A stretch of 64,000 bases of DNA. It comes from Croceibacter atlanticus HTCC2559 (GTDB lineage: Bacteria; Bacteroidota; Bacteroidia; Flavobacteriales; Flavobacteriaceae). This document shows, in pieces, positions 18,245 through 27,474 of this stretch. Position numbers and translations under genes: made by a program. The notes beneath the pieces are model-generated. The model had not been told where the DNA came from. It worked only from the letters and a program-made list of their open reading frames with translations, and made no database searches. The first letter of the stretch is position 1. Each line of letters begins with the position of its first letter. The DNA lies in contig NC_014230.1 in NCBI RefSeq assembly GCF_000196315.1, forward strand, positions 2,442,501-2,506,500, written 5' to 3'.

Positions 18245-20701
18245 TTAACCTTCTGGATTAAGGATTAAATTAATACGATCCTCTAAATCATCATAGTGGT
18301 ATTTTGTTAATGTGTTAGACGATCTTGCAGATTTTAACTGGCGTTCTAATAACTTAAGTTCTCCTCTTACTAAAGCGCGCACATCACTTTGATCAACTGT
18401 ATAATATACCTCGCCATATCTTCCTCGACTCATTTCTTCAGTTAGTAAATATTCCATTTGCTCTACAAAAGCACGTTGTAAGTTTCTTCTATATAAATCT
18501 GTTGGCTTTCCAGAAGTAACTTCATTAAAGATTCCTCTTTTAACATCCTGTAACATCTCTAAAGCAGAGTAATACTCATTCTCAGTAGTTTCAGCATTAA
18601 TTAAGCGTCCTATTCTATCAAAGCTTAATAGGTTGTTTAAATGTCTTGTTTGTAAACTACGTAGGCGTTCAAAATAACCAGATTCAGATATATTTTGAAC
18701 AATAGCTTTATCAATTAGCCATTGTGGTGTCTCAAAAATTGTATTGTGTAACCAAGATACAGACTGTTTTTGCGTGTCTTTATCTACAACAGTATAAACA
18801 CTACCTTCTTGCTCTGGTGTTTTTAAATTTTCATAAACACCACCAACATTAGTAACTACGTGTCCTACGTAACGAGACATAACCCCTAAAAGTTCTCCAT
18901 ACAGTTCTTCTAAATCTGCATAATCATTAGTTTGATCTGATGTCCACTTTGGTAAATTTTCAGCAACATACTTTAAGTTTTTTATACCATATGTACTTGC
19001 TTTTATAGGATTGTTTCCTATAGCTTCGGTTTGAGATTGTGGATCAAAACTACTACTTTGTTTTCCAAATTTATATTTTGGATCATTTGCTTTTTCTAGT
19101 ATCCAAGAATTTAAAGTTTGCAACTCTGCTTCTGGAGAATTTGCATTAGGAATAACACGATAACCCCAGTTTGCAGCATAGTGGTCATATGGTCCCATTT
19201 GGCGTACAAATCTTATATTTTCATCTCCAGGTTGTGCTATATAGTTATAACGCGCATAATCCATAAGACTGGCAGCTATACCATTGTTTTGAGTAAACTC
19301 TCCATCTCTATAATCTTCAACATTATATGCATAGCTGGCTGCCATATTGTGAGGAAAACCTAAGGCATGACCTACTTCATGTGCAATAACTTGACGCATC
19401 ATCTCTCCTATTTCTTCTGCATTAGTATCTAAAGTTCTAGCTGAAGGATTTGCTGCGCCAGTTTCTAATAAATATCTATTTCTGTAAGACCTAAGGTGGT
19501 TATGATACCAGATAATATCACTTTCTATAATTTCTCCAGAACGAGGATCACTCACACTTGGCCCAACAGCATTTCTGGTGGTACTAGCAACATAACGCAC
19601 TACAGAGTATCTTATATCTTCTGGACTAAAATCTGGATCTTCTTCTTTGGTTGGAGCATCTTTAGCTATAATTGCATTTTTAAAACCTGCAGTTTCAAAA
19701 GGTTTTTGCCAATCTTCAATACCTTGTTTTATATAGGTTTTTAAACTCTCTGGCGTACCAGGATCTAAATAATAAACTATTGGTTTAATAGGCTCCACCA
19801 ATTCTCCTCTCTCATAAGCAGCAGGATCTTTAGGTTCCAATCTCCAACGTCTTATATAAGTTTTCTTATCTGCTTTTAAAGCTTCGCTCGAGTAATCTAT
19901 TTGGCTTGTTGTAAACCAACCTACACGAGGATCAAATAATCTTGGTTGCATTGGTTCTTCAGGCAACAAAATCATAGATTGATTCATTTGAAGACTTATT
20001 GACTCTGTAGCTGAGTTTGATGGTGGCTCAGAAGCATTGTAGGTAAAATCCTGTTTAACCTCTATATTTTCAGGGAATGTCTTTATGTTATTAATAAAGC
20101 TTCTATCCTTATCTAGATTTTTTACTTTATAAGATTTTCTTAGTCTTGAGCTCAACCCACTTATAGCCTGAACATCTGAAGATAAGAATTTAGTAACATC
20201 AATAACCGTAGCTGTACTATCTGCACTCAAGGCTTCAATATCAAACGCATAAAGTGTAGGCTCATAATTATTTACTAAGACAGAATTATTAATTGCTGCA
20301 GACGTATCCAAAGCAACTTCTGAGTAGCTTTTTACCTTTAATAAGATTTTGTCCTGAAACCTAACCCAATGTACCACTTGCTCATTAGTTTTACTTCCAG
20401 CATTCATATAACCACCACCTAAATTTGATGGTATTTGAGCTATCCTACTTACCCAAAGCATATCTTTTTGCAGGACAGCATTCGGTATTTCATAGTAATA
20501 TTTTTCACCTATTTGATGAACTTTAAATAGACCATCATCTGTTTTTGCAGCACTCGTAATGACTTTTGAATAAGGTTTTATCTTATCGTCTTTTGAAGCT
20601 GAAGATGTAGGTGTATTGGTTGATTTTTTTGTGGTTGGTTTTTGGTTGGCGCACCCTAATACTACTAGTAGCGCGGTTAATACAACTAATGGGTATTTCA
20701 T
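18245..20701 (-). CDS. Zinc-dependent metalloprotease lipoprotein (DUF5117/DUF5118 family)
   Basis: A large secreted zinc peptidase of 818 aa. I chose the ATG at 20701, because it gives a lipoprotein signal ending VVLGC; the ATG at 20722 adds seven polar residues. The metzincin-like site HEVGHALGFPHNMAAS (about residues 435-450) supplies HExxHxxGFxH zinc ligands. The sequence also has the family-typical DPRVGWF, the DPGTPE segment and SLMDYARYNY (Met-turn-like) downstream of the zinc site. It should face the periplasm or cell surface and degrade proteins. It is divergent from a dipeptidase lipoprotein, which could finish the resulting peptides. The substrate is unknown. Confidence 0.9.
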   Translation of the reverse strand: MKYPLVVLTALLVVLGCANQKPTTKKSTNTPTSSASKDDKIKPYSKVITSAAKTDDGLFKVHQIGEKYYYEIPNAVLQKDMLWVSRIAQIPSNLGGGYMNAGSKTNEQVVHWVRFQDKILLKVKSYSEVALDTSAAINNSVLVNNYEPTLYAFDIEALSADSTATVIDVTKFLSSDVQAISGLSSRLRKSYKVKNLDKDRSFINNIKTFPENIEVKQDFTYNASEPPSNSATESISLQMNQSMILLPEEPMQPRLFDPRVGWFTTSQIDYSSEALKADKKTYIRRWRLEPKDPAAYERGELVEPIKPIVYYLDPGTPESLKTYIKQGIEDWQKPFETAGFKNAIIAKDAPTKEEDPDFSPEDIRYSVVRYVASTTRNAVGPSVSDPRSGEIIESDIIWYHNHLRSYRNRYLLETGAANPSARTLDTNAEEIGEMMRQVIAHEVGHALGFPHNMAASYAYNVEDYRDGEFTQNNGIAASLMDYARYNYIAQPGDENIRFVRQMGPYDHYAANWGYRVIPNANSPEAELQTLNSWILEKANDPKYKFGKQSSSFDPQSQTEAIGNNPIKASTYGIKNLKYVAENLPKWTSDQTNDYADLEELYGELLGVMSRYVGHVVTNVGGVYENLKTPEQEGSVYTVVDKDTQKQSVSWLHNTIFETPQWLIDKAIVQNISESGYFERLRSLQTRHLNNLLSFDRIGRLINAETTENEYYSALEMLQDVKRGIFNEVTSGKPTDLYRRNLQRAFVEQMEYLLTEEMSRGRYGEVYYTVDQSDVRALVRGELKLLERQLKSARSSNTLTKYHYDDLEDRINLILNPEG

Positions 20702-20753
20702 TATATAGTAAGATTTAGCCATCTAAGATACCAAAAATTGAGAAAGCTTAAAC

Positions 20754-20776
20754 CACTAAAGAATCATATTTTAGTG
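20754..20776. promoter_or_regulatory. Inverted repeat in a divergent intergenic region
   Basis: CACTAAA-N9-TTTAGTG, a perfect 7-bp inverted repeat, lies between the divergent metalloprotease and dipeptidase genes. The position suits a shared operator. No T-run follows, so a terminator is unlikely. Confidence 0.35.
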
Positions 20777-20808
20777 AATAGTTGTACTTTAGCTACAAAC
20801 TACCACCA

Positions 20809-22128
20809 ATGAGAAATGTCCTTTCACTAGTATTATTAGTCTTTATTTCAATAAGTTGTAAAGATATTGAACCTAAAGAACTAACCGAAAATCAACTGCT
20901 TGCAAAGGCCATGTCTATTCATTTAGAAGTTATCACTTTAGATACACATTGTGATATAAATATTCGAAATTTCACTGACTCTATTAACTATACACAAAAT
21001 CTAGAAACACAAGTTAATCTTCCTAATATGAAAGAAGGTGGTTTAGATGTGGCTTGGTTTATTGTGTATACAGGACAAGACTCTTTAAATGACATAGGTT
21101 ATAAAAACGCATACGATAATGCTATTAGAAAATTTGAAGCTATACATAGGTTAGTAGACAGTATTGCTCCTAATGATATTGCTTTAGCAACAACCTCTAA
21201 AGAAGTAAAAGATATACACGAATCAGGCAAACTTGTTGCGATGATAGGTATAGAAAACGGTTACCCAATAGGTACAGATCTTAGTAACGTCAAGACATTT
21301 TACGATATGGGTGCACGCTATATGTCTTTATCACATAATGGGCACAGCCAATTATCAGACTCTAACACTGGAGAAAAAGATGGTGTCTGGTTACATAATG
21401 GGTTAAGTGAATTAGGAAAAGAAGTGGTTTCTGAAATGAATCGTGTTGGTATGATGATAGATGTATCTCATCCATCTAAAGAAGCCATGCGACAAATGAT
21501 AAATTTAACCGAAGCGCCAATAATAGCTTCACACTCATCTGCCAGAGCGCTTTGCGATCATAGTAGAAATTTAGATGATGAGCAGTTACAATGGTTAAAA
21601 GAAAACAATGGTGTTGTACAAACTGTAGCATTCAGCAGTTATTTAAATACCGAAAAGCACAATGCATTTAATGACGCTAAGCAAAAGTTATACAAATCAG
21701 TTGGACAAAAGATGGGTTTTGAAATCATTGAGCGTGATAGCGTAAGACTTTTAGACAATGAAGCAAGAACGGCATATTATGATAATTATAGAAAAGTTAT
21801 AAATGCTTCGAAAGAGAAGGTTGAAGCCTTAAAGCAGGAAGTAGCACCTGTAAATGTTTCAGATTTTGCAGATCATATAGATTATCTCGTTGAAAAAATT
21901 GGAATTTCTCACGTAGGCATTAGTTCAGATTTTGATGGTGGTGGCGGTATTCACGGTTGGGAAGATGCTTCAGAAACCTTTAATGTAACATTAGAGTTAG
22001 TTAGGCGTGGTTATACTCAAAAAGAAATTGAAATGCTTTGGTCTGGAAACTTATTAAGAGTTTTAGATGACGTTGAAGCGGTTTCGAAACGAATTCAAGA
22101 AATTGAAACTGAGGTTGCAAATAATTAA
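20809..22128 (+). CDS. Membrane dipeptidase (M19 family) lipoprotein
   Basis: A zinc dipeptidase of the renal dipeptidase family. I chose the ATG at 20809, which gives a lipoprotein signal ending ISISC, over the ATG at 20782. Metal-binding residues follow the family order: DTHCDI (HxD), MIGIENGYPIG with the bridging Glu, DVSHPS, and ASHSSARAL with the second His. SDFDGGG closes the active site. The mature protein is about 420 aa. The location should be periplasmic or surface-exposed. It probably hydrolyses dipeptides released by proteases such as the divergent neighbour. Confidence 0.93.
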   Translation: MRNVLSLVLLVFISISCKDIEPKELTENQLLAKAMSIHLEVITLDTHCDINIRNFTDSINYTQNLETQVNLPNMKEGGLDVAWFIVYTGQDSLNDIGYKNAYDNAIRKFEAIHRLVDSIAPNDIALATTSKEVKDIHESGKLVAMIGIENGYPIGTDLSNVKTFYDMGARYMSLSHNGHSQLSDSNTGEKDGVWLHNGLSELGKEVVSEMNRVGMMIDVSHPSKEAMRQMINLTEAPIIASHSSARALCDHSRNLDDEQLQWLKENNGVVQTVAFSSYLNTEKHNAFNDAKQKLYKSVGQKMGFEIIERDSVRLLDNEARTAYYDNYRKVINASKEKVEALKQEVAPVNVSDFADHIDYLVEKIGISHVGISSDFDGGGGIHGWEDASETFNVTLELVRRGYTQKEIEMLWSGNLLRVLDDVEAVSKRIQEIETEVANN

Positions 22129-22147
22129 TCCTTAGTAATAAAGCTAT

Positions 22148-22186
22148 AAAAAAACAGCAAGCACTTAATGGCTTGCTGTTTTTTTT
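22148..22186. terminator. Bidirectional rho-independent terminator
   Basis: A 15-bp stem AAAAAAACAGCAAGC / GCTTGCTGTTTTTTT with an 8-nt loop lies between the convergent dipeptidase and helicase genes. Confidence 0.9.
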
Positions 22187-22212
22187 ATAACTTAAATCAA
22201 GTTTCTTGAATA

Positions 22213-23724
22213 CTAAAACTTACCGTTAAAGCTTAAGCGTAGTTTACGCATATACTCTTCTTGTAACCAATTTTTATAGTTCTTGGTATTGTTTATTATA
22301 CAATATGAGAAAATACGTATTCTATACTCTATATCATCCTTAAGTAGCTTAGCAAGCTCTCTTGCATCAAAAACATCTTCACTGTTTTCAATACACATTT
22401 TTGAGTGTTGCTCTATAGATTTTTCAATAACCATCTTAGACTTTCCATGAGACTTCATAATCTTCTCATATTCTGCTCGAACATTAAATGAGATGTCTTC
22501 GGTATTTTTAAAACGCTCTCTTAAATCGTCTGGCATAACATATTTAAACTCACGTTCAATCTCATCATCACTACGAAGGTGTTCTAAGAAATAGTCTGGA
22601 GATTTAAAGATACGATGCCAATCTACAGGTTCACTCCACATACCAAAACGTGCAGCGTTATTACCAAGATCTAAAACTGTAAATTCTTTCTTATCACCAA
22701 GCACACGAGAACCACGTCCTATCATTTGATAGTATAGCGTTAATGATTTTGTAGCTCTGTTAAGTATAATTGTTTCAACAGAAGGTTCATCAAAACCTGT
22801 AGTTAAAATACTAACAGATGTTAAGATAGCATCTGGAGTCTCATTAAACCACTTAAGAATAGCTTTACGCTCTTCTTTAGTGTGTGTATTATCTAAGTGC
22901 TCTACTTCGTAACCAGCGCGTTTAAAAGTAGTATAAACTTCTTCTGAAGTACGTATACCATTATTAAAAATTAAGGTCTTTGTACCTTGTGCTTTGGCTT
23001 CATAGGCTTGCAAGAGTTTACCTTGCATTACCATATTTCCATAAAGTTCTTCGGAAGATCTTACGGTATAATCTCCTGTCATCCCAACTTGTAATGTTCC
23101 TAAATGAACATCATAGCTATAGGTTTTTGCTTTTGCTAAAAATCCTCTTTTAATTAATGAAGGTATATCTTCTCCTACAATTAGATCATCATAAACCTCA
23201 TACATAGGAAGTTTAATGTTTGAGCTTAAAGGAGTTGCAGTGACACCTAGCATAAAAGAGCCTTCAAAGAATTTGAAAAGCTTTCTGAATGAGTTATAGT
23301 GAGCTTCATCTATAATTACAAGACCTACATCTTCTACATCGAAAATATCATCTTGTAAACGATTGTTTAGAGTTTCGACCATTGCCACAAAACAATTGTA
23401 CTTGTCTTGATCTGGAAGCCTTTTAACTTTAGAGTTTACAATTTTATTCTTTACACCAAACTCTTTAAGCATTTTAGAAGTTTGCTTACAAAGCTCTATC
23501 CTGTGTGTAAGAATAACTACCTTTTTATTGGTTTGCTCTATATAACGGCGTACTAATTCTGAAAATATCACTGTTTTACCGCCACCTGTAGGAAGTTGAT
23601 ACAGGAGATTGTAATTATCTGGATGCTTCTCGATACGGTCGAAGATTTTCGCAATATCGGTTGCTTGATAATCGTAAAGTTCTTTTTTGTTATTTATTCC
23701 AAAAGTTGTGTTTGCCATAGCCAT
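22213..23724 (-). CDS. DEAD/DEAH-box superfamily 2 helicase (SSL2/Res-like)
   Basis: A cytoplasmic DNA helicase or translocase of 503 aa. The Q-like element is LYDYQ near the start. Motif I is LPTGGGKTV, motif II is VIIDEAHYN, motif III is GVTATP, and motif VI is QMIGRGSRV. The C-terminal 130 residues are charged and unassigned. It resembles the helicase half of the ResIII family found in flavobacteria as a stand-alone gene. No nuclease or methylase is adjacent. Start at the ATG at 23724; an ATG two codons later (23718) is equally possible. A DNA repair role is an inference. Confidence 0.87.
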   Translation of the reverse strand: MAMANTTFGINNKKELYDYQATDIAKIFDRIEKHPDNYNLLYQLPTGGGKTVIFSELVRRYIEQTNKKVVILTHRIELCKQTSKMLKEFGVKNKIVNSKVKRLPDQDKYNCFVAMVETLNNRLQDDIFDVEDVGLVIIDEAHYNSFRKLFKFFEGSFMLGVTATPLSSNIKLPMYEVYDDLIVGEDIPSLIKRGFLAKAKTYSYDVHLGTLQVGMTGDYTVRSSEELYGNMVMQGKLLQAYEAKAQGTKTLIFNNGIRTSEEVYTTFKRAGYEVEHLDNTHTKEERKAILKWFNETPDAILTSVSILTTGFDEPSVETIILNRATKSLTLYYQMIGRGSRVLGDKKEFTVLDLGNNAARFGMWSEPVDWHRIFKSPDYFLEHLRSDDEIEREFKYVMPDDLRERFKNTEDISFNVRAEYEKIMKSHGKSKMVIEKSIEQHSKMCIENSEDVFDARELAKLLKDDIEYRIRIFSYCIINNTKNYKNWLQEEYMRKLRLSFNGKF

Positions 23725-23738
23725 TCTAAAAAACTTTG

Positions 23739-23773
23739 CAAAATTACAGTTTTTTAATGCTTACGAAAAACAA
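23739..23773 (-). promoter_or_regulatory. Promoter of the helicase gene
   Basis: Read on the minus strand, TAATTTTG (23739-23746) matches TAnnTTTG. A TTG (23771-23773) lies 24 nt upstream, slightly longer than the usual spacing. The leader to the ATG would be only about 10 nt. Confidence 0.5.
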
Positions 23774-23820
23774 AACCAAGGTTTCTATAAAAAGAAATTA
23801 TAATTGCTTTAAAATGAATA

Positions 23821-23857
23821 AAAAAGGAGATGATTTAATTTTCAAAATCATCTCCTT
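23821..23857 (-). terminator. Rho-independent terminator of the acyl-CoA carboxylase operon
   Basis: Perfect 13-bp stem AAGGAGATGATTT / AAATCATCTCCTT with an 8-nt loop. On the minus strand it is followed by T residues, 20 bp after the carboxyltransferase stop. Confidence 0.85.
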
Positions 23858-23877
23858 CAAAAAATATGTTTTTCTAA

Positions 23878-25419
23878 TTAAAGTGGAATATTACCATGTT
23901 TGCGTTCTGGTCTTAACACTGTTTTATTTTCTAACATAGCAAAAGATTTTAGAAGCTTGCGTCTGGTATCCTTAGGCATAATCACTTCATCTATAAAGCC
24001 TCGCTGTGCTGCCTTAAATGGATTAGCAAAGGTTTCTGCATATTCTGCCTCTTTTTCAGAAAGCTTAAGCTCTGGATCTTCGGCTGCTTTTATTTCACGC
24101 CTAAATATAATTTCACTTGCACCCTTTGCTCCCATTACGGCAATTTCTGCAGTTGGCCAAGCATAATTCATATCTGCACCAATGTGTTTAGAATTCATAA
24201 CATCATATGCACCGCCATATGCTTTTCTGGTAATTACTGTAATTCTTGGTACTGTAGCTTCACTTAAAGCATATAATAATTTAGCACCGTGCAAAATGAT
24301 ACCATTCCATTCTTGATCTGTTCCGGGCAAAAATCCTGGAACATCCACTAATACTAACAATGGAATATTAAAGGCATCACAAAAACGCGTAAATCGAGCT
24401 GCTTTTTTAGAGCTATCTACATCTAAAACACCAGCCAAACTCATAGGTTGGTTGGCTACTATACCAATACTTTTTCCGCCTAATCGGGCAAAACCAACAA
24501 TAATATTATCTGCGTAGTCTTTATGAATTTCGAAAAAAGAGTCTTTATCTATTATCCCCGAAATTACCGTATGCATATCATAAGGTTTATTAGCAGAGTC
24601 TGGTATAATACCTTCTAGTTCTTCTCTAACCTCATCATTTAACTCATAAGAAATAGCTTCTGTTTTTACTTTATTATTTTGAGGTAAGTAGCTTAATAAT
24701 TGCTTAATCTGTTCAAGACAAACTACATCATTACTAGCGGTAACGTGTGTTACACCAGATTTATTGGCGTGCGTTCTTGCACCACCTAATTCTTCTGAGG
24801 TTACTGTTTCATTTGTAACGGTTTTAACCACATTTGGACCTGTAACAAACATATAGCTACTATCCTGTACCATTAAGGTAAAATCTGTCATTGCAGGTGA
24901 GTAAACAGCACCACCAGCACAAGGTCCCATAATGGCAGATATTTGAGGTATAACTCCAGAGGCTTGTACATTTCTGTAAAAGATATCTGCATATCCTCCT
25001 AAAGAGCGTACACCTTCTTGAATACGTGCTCCTCCAGAATCATTAAGACCAATAATTGGAGCACCTACTTTTAAAGCGTGATCCATAACCTTACAAATCT
25101 TTTCTGCGTGTGTTTCTGATAATGCACCTCCAAAAACAGTGAAATCTTGTGCATAAACATAGACTAGTCTGCCTTGTATTGTACCGTATCCTGTTACAAC
25201 ACCATCACCATAAAACTTCTGTTTGTCCATACCAAACTCTGTTGTTCTATGCGTAACCAGTATGCCCATTTCTTCGAAAGAACCATCGTCTAACAAATAA
25301 TTTACACGCTCTCTGGCAGTAAGTTTATGTTTTTCATGTTGTTTCTTTATACGTGCTTCGCCGCCACCCAAATGAGCTTGTGCTATTTTTTCTTCAAGTT
25401 GTTTTTTTATATTACTCAT
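23878..25419 (-). CDS. Acyl-CoA carboxylase, carboxyltransferase (beta) subunit
   Basis: The carboxyltransferase of a biotin-dependent acyl-CoA carboxylase, 513 aa, moving CO2 from carboxybiotin to an acyl-CoA. It has the two crotonase-like halves of the PccB family: GGAKIQEG-type oxyanion motifs appear as [25 protein letters not shown] in the first half, and [12 protein letters not shown] with [10 protein letters not shown] in the second half. It is the last gene of a BCCP, biotin carboxylase, carboxyltransferase operon (7-bp gap). Propionyl-CoA is the most likely substrate from family similarity, giving methylmalonyl-CoA. Acetyl-CoA is possible. Confidence 0.92.
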   Translation of the reverse strand: MSNIKKQLEEKIAQAHLGGGEARIKKQHEKHKLTARERVNYLLDDGSFEEMGILVTHRTTEFGMDKQKFYGDGVVTGYGTIQGRLVYVYAQDFTVFGGALSETHAEKICKVMDHALKVGAPIIGLNDSGGARIQEGVRSLGGYADIFYRNVQASGVIPQISAIMGPCAGGAVYSPAMTDFTLMVQDSSYMFVTGPNVVKTVTNETVTSEELGGARTHANKSGVTHVTASNDVVCLEQIKQLLSYLPQNNKVKTEAISYELNDEVREELEGIIPDSANKPYDMHTVISGIIDKDSFFEIHKDYADNIIVGFARLGGKSIGIVANQPMSLAGVLDVDSSKKAARFTRFCDAFNIPLLVLVDVPGFLPGTDQEWNGIILHGAKLLYALSEATVPRITVITRKAYGGAYDVMNSKHIGADMNYAWPTAEIAVMGAKGASEIIFRREIKAAEDPELKLSEKEAEYAETFANPFKAAQRGFIDEVIMPKDTRRKLLKSFAMLENKTVLRPERKHGNIPL

Positions 25420-25426
25420 CCTGATA

Positions 25427-26869
25427 TTACGATTTTGGTAGTCTTAATTGTTTTGAATCTTTTAGGTATTGTCTTAACACTACCTTAGCTGCCAATTCTG
25501 CTTCTTCTGTAAACTGAGCTTTCAGTTTTTCTGGAGAATAGTTGTTTTTTACAAAGTGAGTATTAAAGTTTCCACTTCTAAATGCATCATTCTCAAACAC
25601 AAATTTTCCAAATGGCAATGTTGTTTGGATACCTTCTACTTCATAAGCATCTATAGCTTCAACCATAAGTTGTATTGCTGCTTCTCTAGTTTTACCATAG
25701 GTAATTAATTTAGCCAGCATTGGATCGTAATAGATAGGCACTTCCATACCTTCTTCGAAACCGTTATCTACTCTTATTCCATTTCCTTCTGGTAACTTGT
25801 AAACTTCTAGGTTACCTACACTTGGAAGAAAATCATTTAAAGGATCTTCTGCATAAACTCTAAGCTCAACTGCATGACCATTAATTTTAAGATCTTCTTG
25901 TGTAAAGGATAACGTCTCTCCGTTAGCAACTTTAATTTGCTGCTCAACAAGGTCTATTCCTGTAATAAGTTCTGTTACAGGATGCTCTACTTGTAATCTT
26001 GTATTCATTTCTAGGAAGTAGAAATTATGATCATCATCAATTAAAAATTCTACAGTTCCAGCTCCAACATAATCACAAGCTTTTGCAACTCTTACAGCTG
26101 CAGCTCCCATGTTTTCTCTCAGCGTTTCTGATAAGACACTAGATGGTGCTTCTTCAACTACTTTTTGATGACGTCTTTGTATACTGCACTCACGCTCAAA
26201 CAAATGAACTGTATTGCCATGTTTATCGGCTAGTACTTGTATTTCTATATGTCTAGGAGATGCTATATATTTTTCAATAAATACAGAACCATCACCAAAT
26301 GCAGATTTTGCCTCACTTATGGCTCGTTTCATTTGAGATTCTAATTCTGTCTCTTTTTCTACAACACGCATACCTTTTCCGCCACCACCAGCAGAAGCTT
26401 TTATAAGAATAGGAAAACCAATCTCTTTAGCTATGCTTGTAGCTTTATCTACATCTTCAATAGCTTCATCTATTCCTGGAACCATTGGTATATCATAAGA
26501 TTTTACAGCTTCTTTAGCTGCTAACTTACTTCCCATAACTTCGATAGCATGAGTATCTGGACCTATCCAAACTATACCACTTTCTTTAACTTTTTTAGCA
26601 AAACCTGCGTTTTCACTTAAAAAGCCATAACCTGGATGAATAGCATCAACATTTAATGCTTTAGCTTTTTCTATAATTACATCGCCTAAAAGGTAGGACT
26701 CCGACGATGGTGGTGGTCCTAATAAAATAGCTTCATCTGCATAACGTACATGTGGAGAATGCCTATCTGCTTCAGAATAAACGGCAACTGTCTTTATACC
26801 CATTTCGCGTGCTGTTTTCATAACACGAAGGGCTATCTCGCCACGATTGGCAACTAATATTTTTTTCAT
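25427..26869 (-). CDS. Biotin carboxylase subunit of acyl-CoA carboxylase
   Basis: Carboxylates biotin on the partner BCCP with ATP and bicarbonate. The N-terminal [19 protein letters not shown] is the biotin carboxylase start. The glycine-rich ATP loop [33 protein letters not shown], and the catalytic [16 protein letters not shown] are all present. The length of 480 aa is a stand-alone carboxylase without fused BCCP. Its ATG overlaps the upstream BCCP stop by 4 bp, indicating coupled translation and a fixed subunit ratio. Confidence 0.95.
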   Translation of the reverse strand: MKKILVANRGEIALRVMKTAREMGIKTVAVYSEADRHSPHVRYADEAILLGPPPSSESYLLGDVIIEKAKALNVDAIHPGYGFLSENAGFAKKVKESGIVWIGPDTHAIEVMGSKLAAKEAVKSYDIPMVPGIDEAIEDVDKATSIAKEIGFPILIKASAGGGGKGMRVVEKETELESQMKRAISEAKSAFGDGSVFIEKYIASPRHIEIQVLADKHGNTVHLFERECSIQRRHQKVVEEAPSSVLSETLRENMGAAAVRVAKACDYVGAGTVEFLIDDDHNFYFLEMNTRLQVEHPVTELITGIDLVEQQIKVANGETLSFTQEDLKINGHAVELRVYAEDPLNDFLPSVGNLEVYKLPEGNGIRVDNGFEEGMEVPIYYDPMLAKLITYGKTREAAIQLMVEAIDAYEVEGIQTTLPFGKFVFENDAFRSGNFNTHFVKNNYSPEKLKAQFTEEAELAAKVVLRQYLKDSKQLRLPKS

Positions 26870-27360
26870 GATAATGGTTCTAGGGTAAGCAATAAGGCAT
26901 TTTTCTCAACGGTGTCTGCTGTAGTAACTTCAATAGATTTAATAACACCATCTCTTGGTGAAAGCAGTGCGTTTTCCATCTTCATAGCTTCTAGCACGCA
27001 TAGTGTATCGCCTTCTTTTACACTGTCTCCTTCCTTTACATCTACACTTAAAATAACACCTGGCATTGGTGCAAAAATATCATTCTCTATAGCATCTGCT
27101 CCTAAGCTTAATCCCATTTCTTCAATTAGAAGATCGAGATCATTTTTAATGGCTACCTGATATCTATTACCATTTATACGAACTGTATATTGGCGATTAA
27201 GTACATCTTTACCTTCTATATGTACAGATTGGGAGGCAGAATCTTCTAAAATATGTTGTTTGTTATTGGGTTGTAAGCTGGTATCTAGGGAATTGACGTC
27301 TTGAGCATCTAACTGAAACTCAAACTCATCATTAACCGAGAGTTTATAAGTATTGGTCAT
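26866..27360 (-). CDS. Biotin carboxyl carrier protein subunit
   Basis: The biotinylated carrier of the acyl-CoA carboxylase, 164 aa. The C-terminal biotinyl domain has the biotin site EAMKMEN (the lysine carries biotin), preceded by PMPGVILSVDVKEGDSV and followed by SPRDGVIKSI. The N-terminal 80 residues form a beta-rich extension of the kind seen in the equivalent region of propionyl-CoA carboxylase alpha subunits. That favours an acyl-CoA carboxylase of PCC type over the fatty-acid AccB. It is the first gene of the three-gene operon, with its own promoter upstream. Confidence 0.92.
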   Translation of the reverse strand: MTNTYKLSVNDEFEFQLDAQDVNSLDTSLQPNNKQHILEDSASQSVHIEGKDVLNRQYTVRINGNRYQVAIKNDLDLLIEEMGLSLGADAIENDIFAPMPGVILSVDVKEGDSVKEGDTLCVLEAMKMENALLSPRDGVIKSIEVTTADTVEKNALLLTLEPLS

Positions 27361-27378
27361 AGATCTGTTATTATGATT

Positions 27379-27410
27379 TAAAGATAATAAGTGACTACAG
27401 ATACTACAAA
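27379..27410 (-). promoter_or_regulatory. Probable promoter of the acyl-CoA carboxylase operon
   Basis: Read on the minus strand, TATCTTTA (27379-27386) matches TAnnTTTG at 7 of 8 positions, with TTTG (27407-27410) 20 nt upstream. It lies 18 bp before the BCCP ATG. Confidence 0.45.
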
Positions 27411-27474
27411 TTAATAGCCCCTAAAACTATGAACTAACAAAATGAAGTACCATAAATACTATATGGAAAGTTAA

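Noticed and set aside
23736-23939. Plus-strand frame of 67 codons between the helicase and carboxylase genes
   Set aside because: It covers the helicase promoter, the carboxylase terminator and the end of the carboxyltransferase gene, and the protein has no recognisable features.
27450-27466. CCATA-N7-TATGG repeat just past the CusB-like stop
   Set aside because: The stem is only 5 bp, AT-rich, and has no T-run; it is close to chance.
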